Below are positions 16,638 through 25,040 of a stretch of DNA of 64,000 bases, in pieces; the first letter of the stretch is position 1, and every line of letters begins with the position of its first letter. Under the pieces are notes generated by a model. That model made no database searches and was not told the DNA's origin. It saw nothing but the letters and a program-made list of their open reading frames with translations. The position numbers and the translations under genes were made by a program. The stretch covers positions 513,975 to 577,974 of the forward strand of contig DEXE01000006.1 in assembly GCA_002363955.1 (NCBI GenBank). The letters run 5' to 3'. This DNA comes from Methylophaga sp. UBA3192 (lineage in GTDB: Bacteria > Pseudomonadota > Gammaproteobacteria > Nitrosococcales > Methylophagaceae).

Positions 16638-17546
16638 TCAGATGAGGCTTTGTGCATTTGCCTTATCGTTTTGCGGGTCCTGATGAATAATGATTTCGGC
16701 ATCATCAAATAACCCACGAATTTCGCGACTCACTTTATCACTGACATTATGCGCTTCCTGTAAACTCAGCTCAGGATCCAATTCCAGATGCAACTGAATA
16801 AAAACCGTCGTGCCTGAACGTCTGGTCCTTAAATCATGCAGACCTTTGGCTTGGGGATGCGTAAATACCAATTGTATTATCTGTTGCCGCTCAGCCTCAG
16901 AGATTTCATGATCCATCAATAAATCAATGGCATCCCTGAGAATTTTCCATGCACTGAACAAGACATACATGGCAATCATTACCGCCATTAATGGGTCGAA
17001 CCAGAGCAAGCCGAACTGCGTTAATAACAAAGCAATGATCACGCTGAAATTGACCAACAGATCTGACTTGTAATGTAATGAATCCGCACGAATGGCTGAT
17101 GAATTGGTTTTGGCGATGACATAACGCTGAAGCATTAATAACCCAATAGTAGCAATCATCGAAATGACCATTACCGCCACACCGAACTCTATTCCAGATG
17201 TCAGAGGCTGAGGATTGACCAACCTGCCACTTGCCTGAAACAACAACATAATTGCTGAACCAGCAATAAACATTGATTGGCCTAACGCCGCCAGAGGTTC
17301 TGCTTTACCGTGACCAAAACGATGTTCTTTATCGGCCGGCTGCAAGGCGTGCCGGATAGCCAGCAAATTCACGAGCGATGCCAGCAAGTCGAGACTGGAA
17401 TCAATAAGGCTTGCCAGAATGCTGATGGAGTCCGAGCTATACCAGGCAATAAGCTTGGCTGTAATCAGCAATAATGCAGTGACAACTGAAGCGTAGCTTG
17501 CGATACGCATGAGCGCTGCATTATTGAATTGTTGAGACCGTAACAT
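16638..17546 (-). CDS. fieF: Cation diffusion facilitator (FieF/CzcD type)
   Basis: Proton-coupled efflux of divalent metals such as Zn(II) or Fe(II) across the inner membrane. It has 302 residues and six predicted transmembrane helices. The transport site residues are in place: Asp49 and Asp53 (IDSSLDLLAS) in helix 2, His158 and Asp162 (HYKSDLLVN) in helix 5. The HRFGHGKAE loop lies at 75-83. The C-terminal cytoplasmic domain (about 205-302) ends with EIIIHQDP. The ATG directly follows a promoter with no ribosome binding site, so the mRNA is probably leaderless. First gene of the four-gene minus-strand operon. Confidence 0.9.
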   Translation of the reverse strand: MLRSQQFNNAALMRIASYASVVTALLLITAKLIAWYSSDSISILASLIDSSLDLLASLVNLLAIRHALQPADKEHRFGHGKAEPLAALGQSMFIAGSAIMLLFQASGRLVNPQPLTSGIEFGVAVMVISMIATIGLLMLQRYVIAKTNSSAIRADSLHYKSDLLVNFSVIIALLLTQFGLLWFDPLMAVMIAMYVLFSAWKILRDAIDLLMDHEISEAERQQIIQLVFTHPQAKGLHDLRTRRSGTTVFIQLHLELDPELSLQEAHNVSDKVSREIRGLFDDAEIIIHQDPQNDKANAQSLI

Positions 17547-17552
17547 GTTGTC

Positions 17553-17580
17553 AGTATAGTGAGACCCAACCTTTGTGCAA
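17553..17580 (-). promoter_or_regulatory. fieF promoter, predicted leaderless start
   Basis: Minus-strand TTGCAC (17575-17580), 16-base spacer, TATACT (17553-17558). Six bases separate the -10 box from the fieF ATG, so the A of the start codon is at the usual +1 position. No Shine-Dalgarno sequence is present. Confidence 0.6.
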
Positions 17581-17637
17581 AGCGGTAATGAACTGCATTT
17601 ACCAACAGATTAACTGCCTTTTCAGGAAAGAAATATC

Positions 17638-19272
17638 ATGCCGATCATCAACATCACCAGTCAGCCGTTTACTGATCAACGTCCTGGCACATCAGGTCTG
17701 CGTAAGCGAGTTAAGGTATTCCAGCAGGAACATTATCTGGAAAACTTTGTACAGGCGATGTTTGATGCCATTGGGAACACCAGGAATCAAACCCTGGTCA
17801 TCGGCGGCGATGGACGTTTTTACAATGAAACAGCGATTCAAACCATTGTGAAAATGGCAGTAGTCAATGGTTTCAAACGATTGATTATCGGTCAGCATGG
17901 TCTGCTTTCAACTCCGGCAGCATCGTGCATTATTCGAAAATATCAGGCTTTTGGCGGGGTTATCCTCTCGGCCAGCCATAATCCTGCAGGTCCGGAGGGT
18001 GATTTTGGTATCAAATTCAATATTCGAAATGGTGGCCCAGCGCCGGAAAGTATTACAGAAGCTATCTATCAGCTAAGTCAGAAAATTTCTTCCTATCGTA
18101 TTTTCGAATGTGAGGACATTTCTTTGTCTGATATTGGAACCCAGTATCTACAGGATATGCAGATCGATATCATCGATCCGGTTACTGATTATGCTGAGAT
18201 GATGGCCAATATTTTCGATTTTCCGGCCATTCGTGCATTGCTGTGTAACGGCCGCTTTCAAATGCGTTTTGATGCGATGCATGCCATTACCGGACCATAT
18301 GCAAAAGAAATCCTCGAAAAACGCCTGGGCGCAGAAGTTGGTACAGTGATTAATGGTATCCCACAAGCTGATTTTGCCGGCGGCCATCCAGATCCTAATC
18401 TTACCTATGCACCTGAGTTGGTGGCAGAATTATTCGCCGAAAATGGTCCGGATTTCGGTGCAGCATCAGATGGTGACGGCGACCGAAACATGATTCTTGG
18501 CCATGGAATATTTGTCACACCTTCAGACAGTCTGGCTATTATGGCAGCGAATGCAGATCTCGTTCCCGCTTATCAAGAAGGACTCAAAGGTATCGCCCGA
18601 TCAATGCCGACCAGTCAGGCTGCAGATAAAGTCGCAAAATCGCTGAATATTCCGTTGCATGAAACCCCGACAGGCTGGAAGTTTTTTGGAAACCTGCTTG
18701 ATGCAAATCTGGCGACATTGTGTGGTGAGGAAAGCTTTGGAACCGGGTCAAATCATATTCGTGAAAAAGATGGTCTGTGGGCGGTATTATTCTGGCTGAA
18801 TATTCTGGCCGTCAGACAGCAGTCGGTACTGGATATTGTGCGCCAGCATTGGCAGAAATATGGGCGTAATTATTACACTCGCCATGATTATGAAGAAATC
18901 CCCACTAATAAAGCGAATCAGTTAATTGAAAGATTGCAACTGCAACTGCCACAACTGCCGGGACAAAAGATGAACGGATATATCGTGAAATATGCTGATA
19001 ATTTCGGTTATCACGATCCGGTGGATAACAGCATTGCTGAAAATCAGGGCATTCGTATTGGATTTACCGATGGTTGTCGTATTATTTTCAGACTTTCCGG
19101 TACCGGTACACAAGGCGCAACATTAAGGGTCTATATTGAAGCGATTGAAGATAATCCCGATAAATTGTTTGCAGATACCCAGACAAGACTGCAAGATCTC
19201 ATTGAGCTGGCCGATAGCTTAGCGGGTATCAAATTATTTACAGGCCGTAATGCGCCGACTGTTATTACTTAG
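17638..19272 (+). CDS. pgm: Phosphoglucomutase (alpha-D-glucose phosphate-specific)
   Basis: Interconverts glucose 1-phosphate and glucose 6-phosphate. The 544-residue protein has the catalytic phosphoserine Ser113 in LSASHNPAGPEGDFG, the metal loop SDGDGDRNM near 277-285, the sugar-binding loop CGEESFGTGSNH near 360, and the phosphate-binding RLSGTGTQGATLR near 483. Length matches the eukaryote-like Pgm1 class. AGGAAAG ribosome binding site. It is followed after 8 bases by the maf gene and runs divergently from fieF. Confidence 0.95.
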   Translation: MPIINITSQPFTDQRPGTSGLRKRVKVFQQEHYLENFVQAMFDAIGNTRNQTLVIGGDGRFYNETAIQTIVKMAVVNGFKRLIIGQHGLLSTPAASCIIRKYQAFGGVILSASHNPAGPEGDFGIKFNIRNGGPAPESITEAIYQLSQKISSYRIFECEDISLSDIGTQYLQDMQIDIIDPVTDYAEMMANIFDFPAIRALLCNGRFQMRFDAMHAITGPYAKEILEKRLGAEVGTVINGIPQADFAGGHPDPNLTYAPELVAELFAENGPDFGAASDGDGDRNMILGHGIFVTPSDSLAIMAANADLVPAYQEGLKGIARSMPTSQAADKVAKSLNIPLHETPTGWKFFGNLLDANLATLCGEESFGTGSNHIREKDGLWAVLFWLNILAVRQQSVLDIVRQHWQKYGRNYYTRHDYEEIPTNKANQLIERLQLQLPQLPGQKMNGYIVKYADNFGYHDPVDNSIAENQGIRIGFTDGCRIIFRLSGTGTQGATLRVYIEAIEDNPDKLFADTQTRLQDLIELADSLAGIKLFTGRNAPTVIT

Positions 19273-19280
19273 GTTTATTC

Positions 19281-19874
19281 ATGCAAACATTGATTTTAGG
19301 TTCCAGCTCGCCTTTTCGGGCTGAACTGCTGGCTAAATTACATTTGAAATTCATTACTGTATCACCGGATATTGATGAAAGCCCGCTAGCCAATGAAAAC
19401 CCCGAACAACTGGTAAAACGTTTGGCGGAAGCCAAAGCCCGTAAAATTGCAGAACATTATCCAGACAGCCTGATTATTGGTTCGGATCAGGTTGCCGTTT
19501 TAAACAAGCAGATAATGGGCAAGCCCGGAAATCATACCAAAGCCACTGAACAGCTTTGTGCAGCCGCTGGAAACAAGGTTATCTTTATCACCGGCCTGGC
19601 TTTATATAACGCAGCAACTGACAAAATGCAGTCTTTGGTAGATTATTATGAGGTGATATTCAGAAATCTGACGGCAGAACAAATTGATTTTTATTTACAG
19701 ACAGAACAGCCCTATCAATGTGCCGGCAGTTTTAAATCAGAAGGTTTTGGAATAAGTCTGTTTCAGGAGCTTCGTGGTCAGGATCCCAATAGCCTGATTG
19801 GACTGCCGCTGATCCGGTTAATTGAACTGCTGGCCAACGAAGGTGTCGATGTGCTGGCGCAGCAGTCCGTTTAG
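19281..19874 (+). CDS. yceF: Maf-family nucleotide pyrophosphatase (YceF, 7-methyl-GTP type)
   Basis: Hydrolyses non-canonical nucleoside triphosphates. The sequence follows E. coli YceF (7-methyl-GTP pyrophosphatase) closely: SSSPFRAELLAKL, VSPDIDES, IIGSDQVAVL, and the YceF-typical CAGSFKSEGFGISLF and DPNSLIGLPL. It has 197 residues. In E. coli yceF sits beside yceD-rpmF-plsX; here it has moved next to pgm and starts 8 bases after its stop with an AGG box. Confidence 0.9.
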   Translation: MQTLILGSSSPFRAELLAKLHLKFITVSPDIDESPLANENPEQLVKRLAEAKARKIAEHYPDSLIIGSDQVAVLNKQIMGKPGNHTKATEQLCAAAGNKVIFITGLALYNAATDKMQSLVDYYEVIFRNLTAEQIDFYLQTEQPYQCAGSFKSEGFGISLFQELRGQDPNSLIGLPLIRLIELLANEGVDVLAQQSV

Positions 19875-19900
19875 GATTTGTTGCGATTTCAGGACCTGGA

Positions 19901-20305
19901 TTATTGCTGTTTGTTTTTTTCAGCGTTTTCCATGGCCGCAGCCTGGGCAGCCATATTATTCATTGCCTGTCCCATTAACTGGCGAGCAGCCTTTGAACGT
20001 AAGTTTCTGGCCATGCCTTCTGTGAGTCCGGGATTAACATTATTATCTGTCAATAATTGCTTTAATTCATCCAGCCGAGGCTCACATGACTGAAGAATTT
20101 CATCAGCATTCTGTGTGGCGTCTTTACCGCTTTTACTGGTTTTTAAACGTGACTCCATCATACATTTATTGTAGGCGGTAATATTATTGGTCATTTCATT
20201 AATTGCTTCCTGTGGCATATCGCCCGGAGTCAACATAGACTCTTCTGCCAAAACTGTTGAACATAAGACGGCCAGTGAGCCAGCAGCCAGGTAGTGCTTA
20301 ATCAT
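19901..20305 (-). CDS. Hypothetical secreted or periplasmic protein
   Basis: 134 residues that I do not recognise. An N-terminal signal peptide is clear (MIKHYLAAGSLAVLCSTVLA, cleavage after VLA about residue 20). The mature part is helical and charged, with two cysteines (NKCMMES and QSCEPRL) about 27 residues apart that could form a disulfide, and an Ala/Met/Gln-rich tail (QAMNNMAAQAAAMENAEKN). A strong GGAGAGGA ribosome binding site supports expression. It converges with maf. No function is claimed. Confidence 0.7.
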   Translation of the reverse strand: MIKHYLAAGSLAVLCSTVLAEESMLTPGDMPQEAINEMTNNITAYNKCMMESRLKTSKSGKDATQNADEILQSCEPRLDELKQLLTDNNVNPGLTEGMARNLRSKAARQLMGQAMNNMAAQAAAMENAEKNKQQ

Positions 20306-20336
20306 TTCATCCTCTCCAGATATTTATAGTTTTTTG

Positions 20337-20357
20337 GTGCCAAACTAGGACTGGCAC
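20337..20357. repeat. Short inverted repeat upstream of the hypothetical gene
   Basis: GTGCCA and TGGCAC (6-base arms, 9-base spacer) about 32 bases upstream of the hypothetical gene at 19901-20305, next to a TATAAA box for that gene. It could be an operator or just chance symmetry. Confidence 0.25.
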
Positions 20358-20467
20358 AGTAGGCAAATTATCCCATTGTGTGTGAATACGCTACAATCTG
20401 CCGACATAATCAAATCAGTAATCAGGCTTTTCAGTCTGATTTTTCAAACTCATAACGCACATCCCAG

Positions 20468-21457
20468 ATGAACAACACACAAGATATACGCTTTCAACAG
20501 TTGCAACAATGGTTACAAAACTTTGTAACCGATAAAAATTATTCTTTAGTGCCCGCCTCCAGTGATGCCAGCTTTCGACGTTATTTCCGACTGACACAAA
20601 ACGATAGCAGCCAGATCATTATGGATTCACCTCCGGAGCATGAAGATAATCATGCTTTTATCAAAGTGGCCACATTACTGGAACAATATGGCCTGAATGT
20701 CCCGCATATTTATCAGCAGGATACGCACTCCGGTTTTCTTATCCTGAGCGATCTTGGTTCCACACCCTATCTTTCTCAGTTATCGGCAACCACAGCCGAT
20801 GCGCTTTATAAAAAAGCCATTGATAGCCTGATTAAATTACAGAAGATTCCTGGTAATCATCAGCAATTACCTACATATGATTCAGCCTTGTTATATCGTG
20901 AGATGCGTTTATTTGATGAGTGGTTTCTGCAAAAACATTTACAGTTAACACCACCTGACTGGTTAACAGTTACCTATGATTTGTTAATCGACAATGCCTT
21001 GTCTCAACCTCAAGTCCTGGTGCACCGGGATTTTCATTCACGTAATCTGATGTTTTTACCCGGACAAGCTCCCGGTATCATTGATTTTCAGGATGCAGTG
21101 ATTGGCGCCATTAGTTATGACTTGGTTTCATTGTTGCGTGATGTGTATATTCAATGGTCTCCGGCTGAACAACAGCAGTGGGTTGGATATTATATAGAGC
21201 AGGCACAACAGCATGGATTGTTAACTTGCGAGCAAGCAGAACATTTCCCTCGCTGGTTTGATTTAATGGGCTTACAACGCCATCTTAAAATACTGGGGAT
21301 CTTCTGCCGACTGAATTACCGCGACAATAAACCTAATTATATGAATGATTTAGCATTGACTTTAAATTACGTTTATCAAGTATGTGAGCGCTATCCAGAG
21401 CTACAGGATCTCTATCAATATCTTATTGAACAACCCAAAATAATGGCCATTAAATGA
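20468..21457 (+). CDS. amgK: N-acetylmuramate/N-acetylglucosamine anomeric kinase
   Basis: A 329-residue aminoglycoside phosphotransferase-fold kinase. Conserved segments are ASFRRYFRL near the N-terminus, the catalytic loop LVHRDFHSRNLM and metal-binding IIDFQDAVIG, then YDLVSLLRD. In Pseudomonas, AmgK phosphorylates MurNAc at C1 so that MurU can make UDP-MurNAc, bypassing de novo synthesis and giving fosfomycin tolerance. The adjacent overlapping murU (ATGA overlap at 21454) strongly supports this role. No obvious ribosome binding site precedes the ATG. Confidence 0.88.
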   Translation: MNNTQDIRFQQLQQWLQNFVTDKNYSLVPASSDASFRRYFRLTQNDSSQIIMDSPPEHEDNHAFIKVATLLEQYGLNVPHIYQQDTHSGFLILSDLGSTPYLSQLSATTADALYKKAIDSLIKLQKIPGNHQQLPTYDSALLYREMRLFDEWFLQKHLQLTPPDWLTVTYDLLIDNALSQPQVLVHRDFHSRNLMFLPGQAPGIIDFQDAVIGAISYDLVSLLRDVYIQWSPAEQQQWVGYYIEQAQQHGLLTCEQAEHFPRWFDLMGLQRHLKILGIFCRLNYRDNKPNYMNDLALTLNYVYQVCERYPELQDLYQYLIEQPKIMAIK

Positions 21458-22128
21458 AAGTAATGATTCTCGCAGCAGGTCGCGGTGAACGGCTCAGACC
21501 ACTCACTGATCACACGCCCAAACCTTTGCTGCATGCCGGGCCAAAACGCTTGATTGAATATCTGATTGAGAAACTAGTCGATGCCGGACTTAAGGATATT
21601 GTGATTAATCATGCCCACCTTGGTGAGCAATTTGAGCCCATATTAGGTAATGGTGAACGTTACCACGCTAATTTTGAATATTCAGCAGAAATCACTGGCG
21701 GGCTGGAAACGGCTGGTGGAATTATTCAGGCGTTACCGCTATTGGGCAATGAACCTTTTCTGGTGGTAAATGGTGATATCTGGACAGATTTTCCCTTTGC
21801 AGCTCTGAATAAGCTCACTCTTATCAAAGAGCAACTATGCCATTTGGTTATGGTGAACAATCCTGCGCACAATCCTGATGGGGATTTTTATCTTAATGCC
21901 GATGGTTTGCTATCAATCGAAGGTGACCCCAAACTGACGTTCAGTGGTATTGGAATTTATCGTCCAGAGATGTTTGCAGATCATCCGGTCGCCAAACTGG
22001 CCTTGAAACCTTTTTTGGTTGAAGCAATGAAGCATCAGCAAGTCACTGGACAGCATTATCAGGGACAGTGGTCTGATATTGGAACGGTCGAGCGCTTAAC
22101 CGCATTGGCTAAGCAACTCGACGTTTAA
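21454..22128 (+). CDS. murU: N-acetylmuramate alpha-1-phosphate uridylyltransferase
   Basis: A 224-residue nucleotidyltransferase with the signature AAGRGERLRPLTDHTPKPLL at about 7-26 and VVNGDIWTDFPF near 100. In the AmgK/MurU recycling route it converts MurNAc-1-phosphate and UTP to UDP-MurNAc. It is shorter than glucose-1-phosphate thymidylyltransferases and ends in the MurU-like WSDIGTVERL. Translationally coupled to amgK. It converges with argF 7 bases downstream. Confidence 0.88.
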   Translation: MKVMILAAGRGERLRPLTDHTPKPLLHAGPKRLIEYLIEKLVDAGLKDIVINHAHLGEQFEPILGNGERYHANFEYSAEITGGLETAGGIIQALPLLGNEPFLVVNGDIWTDFPFAALNKLTLIKEQLCHLVMVNNPAHNPDGDFYLNADGLLSIEGDPKLTFSGIGIYRPEMFADHPVAKLALKPFLVEAMKHQQVTGQHYQGQWSDIGTVERLTALAKQLDV

Positions 22129-22135
22129 CAGCACA

Positions 22136-23032
22136 TTAAGCGCAGAGAAATTCCAGTAAGGCTTTTTGGGCATGTAAACGATTTTCAGCTTCATCCCAAA
22201 CGACACTTTGCTGACCATCGATCACTTCCGCGGTGACTTCTTCACCACGATGTGCTGGCAGACAATGCATAAATAATGCATCTGCAGCAGCTTGTTGCAT
22301 GACCTTTTTATCAACCTGAAACGAAGCAAATGCAGCTTCACGTTTCCGCTGTTCCTCTTCTTGGCCCATACTGGCCCAGACATCAGTCACTACTAGATCA
22401 GCATGCTCTGCAGCCTGAATTGCATCGTTAAACAGATGAATCGGTGCATCAACGTCATTGACAATAGAAGCTTTAGGTTCATATCCAATCGGTGTCGCAA
22501 TGTTTAAGGTAAAACCAAATTGTTGCGCCGCATTGATATAGGAATGACACATATTATTGCCATCACCAATCCATGTAACGGTTTTGCCACGAATATCACC
22601 CCGATGTTCCTGATAGGTCTGCATATCGGCCAATAACTGACATGGATGGTAGTCATCGGTCAACGCATTAATCACCGGTACTGACGAGAATTTGGCAAAA
22701 GTTTCCACTTTACTGTGCTCGAATGTACGGATCATGACCGCATCAACCATACTGGAAATAACCCTGGCAGAATCCTCAATCGGCTCGCCTCTACCCAGTT
22801 GCGTATCATCCGGCGATAAAAAGATTGAACCACCACCAAACTGCACCATGGCAGACTCAAATGATACCCGGGTACGGGTTGATGATTTTTCAAAAATCAT
22901 CGCCAGCACTTTGTTTTTTAAGGGCTGATAAATCTCACCTGCCTGGTGCATTTTTTTGAGTTCAGAAGCCCGCGTAATCAATTGGGTCAATTCAGTCGGC
23001 GATAAGTCTTTAAGCGTCAGAAAATGTCTCAT
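22136..23032 (-). CDS. argF: Ornithine carbamoyltransferase
   Basis: Makes citrulline from ornithine and carbamoyl phosphate in arginine synthesis. The 298-residue protein has the carbamoyl-phosphate motif STRTR at 51-55, HPCQLLAD in the middle, and the ornithine-binding HCLPAHRGEE near 255. Somewhat shorter than the E. coli isozyme, typical of the short anabolic OTC class. Follows argD by one base, so the two form an operon. No convincing ArgR box was found upstream. Confidence 0.96.
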   Translation of the reverse strand: MRHFLTLKDLSPTELTQLITRASELKKMHQAGEIYQPLKNKVLAMIFEKSSTRTRVSFESAMVQFGGGSIFLSPDDTQLGRGEPIEDSARVISSMVDAVMIRTFEHSKVETFAKFSSVPVINALTDDYHPCQLLADMQTYQEHRGDIRGKTVTWIGDGNNMCHSYINAAQQFGFTLNIATPIGYEPKASIVNDVDAPIHLFNDAIQAAEHADLVVTDVWASMGQEEEQRKREAAFASFQVDKKVMQQAAADALFMHCLPAHRGEEVTAEVIDGQQSVVWDEAENRLHAQKALLEFLCA

Positions 23033-23033
23033 A

Positions 23034-24233
23034 TCAGGCTACGCTCTCAATGGGGCGAGTCGCTAAAAAAGCTTTGACCAACTGACTGACTTTAGTCACG
23101 ATCAATTCAGCTTCCTGAGCATTAATAATCAATGGTGGGAGTAAACGAATCACTTTTTCCGCCGTTACATTAATCAGGATATTTTCCTGCAGAGCCAATT
23201 TGACCAAGTCACCACACGGAACCGTTAATTCAATACCAAACATAAATCCCAAATGACGAATATCCTTAACACCATCTGTCTTACCTAACTGTTGTTTAAA
23301 GTGCTGATGCATCTGCTCACCAAGCCTGCTGACATGGTCCAGCAGATGCTGCTTCTCGATGCTATCCAGTACGGCTATTGCAGCACTGCAGGCCAACGGG
23401 TTACCGCCAAATGTTGAGCCATGATTGCCAGCCTGTAAAACACCTTTAGCCAGACCCGCAACTAAACAAGCACCCACCGGCATACCATTGCCCAGGCCTT
23501 TTGCCAAGGTCATCACATCCGGTAACACCCCCTGCTTATGCTGAAACGCAAACCATTTACCGGTACGGCCAACACCCGTCTGCACTTCATCGAGCATCAT
23601 CAGTAATTTACGTTGTGTACATAAATCCCGTATAGCAGACAGATATTCACTGTCCGGAACCTTGATGCCGCCTTCTCCCTGTACAGGTTCGACAAGAATC
23701 GCAACCGCTTCAGGCCAGTGACTGACCGCCATACGAATTGCATCAAAATCATTATATGGGACACGTACAAACCCGGGGACTAAGGGTTCAAACCCGGCCT
23801 GAACCTTGGCATTACCTGTTGCTGTCAACGTGGCCATTGTTCTACCGTGGAAACTACCTTCCATCACTATAATGACTGGCTTATCAATACCTTTGCTATG
23901 ACCATACTTACGTGCAAGTTTGATAGCCGCTTCATTGGCCTCAGCACCGGAATTGCAGAAAAACACCTGATCCATGCCGGAGAGCTGGGTCAACTTATCC
24001 GCCAATAACTGCTGCTTTTCAATATGGTACATATTTGAGGTATGTATCAAGGTTGCTGCCTGCTCAGAAATAGCACGCGTCACTGCAGGGTGACAATGCC
24101 CAAGGTTGCAAACCGCAATACCACTTAATGCATCCAGATATCGCTCGCCGCGGGTATCAGTCAGCCAAGCACCTTCCCCTTTAGCAAAAGAAATATCTAA
24201 ACGACCATAAGTAGGCATGACAGATTCGGTCAT
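23034..24233 (-). CDS. argD: Acetylornithine aminotransferase
   Basis: PLP-dependent class III aminotransferase of arginine biosynthesis (also able to act on succinyl-diaminopimelate in some species). It has 399 residues, SGAEANEAAIKLAR near 95, LDEVQTGVGRTG near 218, and the PLP lysine in TLAKGLGNGMP near 245. Starts at ATG 24233 with a GGGAG box. The 164 bases upstream hold the sodB terminators but no promoter I can assign with confidence. Confidence 0.94.
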   Translation of the reverse strand: MTESVMPTYGRLDISFAKGEGAWLTDTRGERYLDALSGIAVCNLGHCHPAVTRAISEQAATLIHTSNMYHIEKQQLLADKLTQLSGMDQVFFCNSGAEANEAAIKLARKYGHSKGIDKPVIIVMEGSFHGRTMATLTATGNAKVQAGFEPLVPGFVRVPYNDFDAIRMAVSHWPEAVAILVEPVQGEGGIKVPDSEYLSAIRDLCTQRKLLMMLDEVQTGVGRTGKWFAFQHKQGVLPDVMTLAKGLGNGMPVGACLVAGLAKGVLQAGNHGSTFGGNPLACSAAIAVLDSIEKQHLLDHVSRLGEQMHQHFKQQLGKTDGVKDIRHLGFMFGIELTVPCGDLVKLALQENILINVTAEKVIRLLPPLIINAQEAELIVTKVSQLVKAFLATRPIESVA

Positions 24234-24290
24234 GGCATTTAACTCCCTGCCTGTATTTCAAGGCGTAATGTCAGCAGTTATTTCTGCTGG

Positions 24291-24329
24291 TTAAAACGAA
24301 AAATGGCAGTTTCAAAAGAAAACTGCCAT
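24291..24329 (-). terminator. sodB terminator
   Basis: Minus-strand stem ATGGCAGTTT / AAACTGCCAT (10 bases, 7-base loop; 24303-24329) followed by TTTCGTTTT. It lies about 70 bases after the sodB stop and ahead of argD. Confidence 0.65.
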
Positions 24330-24355
24330 ATTCCAAAAACTGTAAATTATATAAC

Positions 24356-24391
24356 GAATCAGTCAGTAGTCATAAGACTACTGACTGATTC
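24356..24391. repeat. Perfect 16-base stem with ATAA loop just after sodB
   Basis: Arms at 24356-24371 and 24376-24391 are perfect reverse complements around a 4-base loop ATAA. It begins 6 bases after the sodB stop. There is no T run on either side, so it may act as an mRNA-stabilising 3' hairpin or first part of a two-step terminator. Confidence 0.7.
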
Positions 24392-24397
24392 TATAGT

Positions 24398-24979
24398 TTA
24401 TGCTGCAAAGTTTGCTGCAACAAAGTCCCAATTTACCAGTGTCCAGAATGATTCCAGGTATTTAGGACGGGCATTTCGGTAATCAATATAATAAGCATGT
24501 TCCCAAACATCACAAGTCAGCAAGGGGATTTGGCCAGCCGTCAGCGGACAACCCGCATTGCTGGTATTCACAATTTCAATGCTACCATCCGCATTTTTTA
24601 CCAGCCATGTCCAGCCGGAGCCGAAGTTAGTGGTAGCCGATTTAGTAAATTGTTCTTTGAACTCAGCAAAAGAACCAAACTTGGCATCAATTGCAGCGCC
24701 CAGGTCACCAGATACAGCGTCTTTACCATTAGGTGTCAGACAGTTCCAGTAAAAAGTGTGATTCCAGACCTGTGCAGCATTATTGAAAACACCACCACTT
24801 GATTTAGTGATAATGGTTTCCAATGATTGACCTTCAAATTCGGTGCCAGGAACCAGATTATTCAGGTTATTAACATACGTTTGATGATGTTTACCATAAT
24901 GATATTCAAGCGTCTCAGCAGAGATGTGCGGTTCCAGAGCATCTTTTGCATATGGAAGTGGTGGCAATTCAAAAGCCAT
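24398..24979 (-). CDS. sodB: Superoxide dismutase, iron type
   Basis: Dismutates superoxide in the cytosol. The 193-residue protein has metal ligands His27, His74, Asp157 and His161 and the Gln70 in AAQVWNHTFYW that marks iron-dependent enzymes. The C-terminal DVWEHAYYIDYRNARPKY signature is intact. Strong AAGGAG ribosome binding site. A short palindrome lies in its promoter region (25007-25020). Monocistronic by the terminators after it. Confidence 0.97.
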   Translation of the reverse strand: MAFELPPLPYAKDALEPHISAETLEYHYGKHHQTYVNNLNNLVPGTEFEGQSLETIITKSSGGVFNNAAQVWNHTFYWNCLTPNGKDAVSGDLGAAIDAKFGSFAEFKEQFTKSATTNFGSGWTWLVKNADGSIEIVNTSNAGCPLTAGQIPLLTCDVWEHAYYIDYRNARPKYLESFWTLVNWDFVAANFAA

Positions 24980-25006
24980 AATAAATCTCCTTGATTGATA
25001 ATAACC

Positions 25007-25020
25007 AACGTAAACACGTT
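25007..25020. promoter_or_regulatory. Palindrome in the sodB promoter region
   Basis: AACGT-AAAC-ACGTT is symmetrical in its arms and lies 28-41 bases upstream of the sodB start, just before a possible TATTAT -10 box on the minus strand. It is placed like a repressor operator; it does not resemble a Fur box. Confidence 0.3.
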
Positions 25021-25040
25021 AGTTTATGTGAGGGCATGTC

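Noticed and set aside
20352..20372. Sigma-54 promoter TGGCAC upstream of amgK
   Set aside because: The GC of the -12 element falls about two bases too close to the -24 GG, so the strict sigma-54 spacing is not met.
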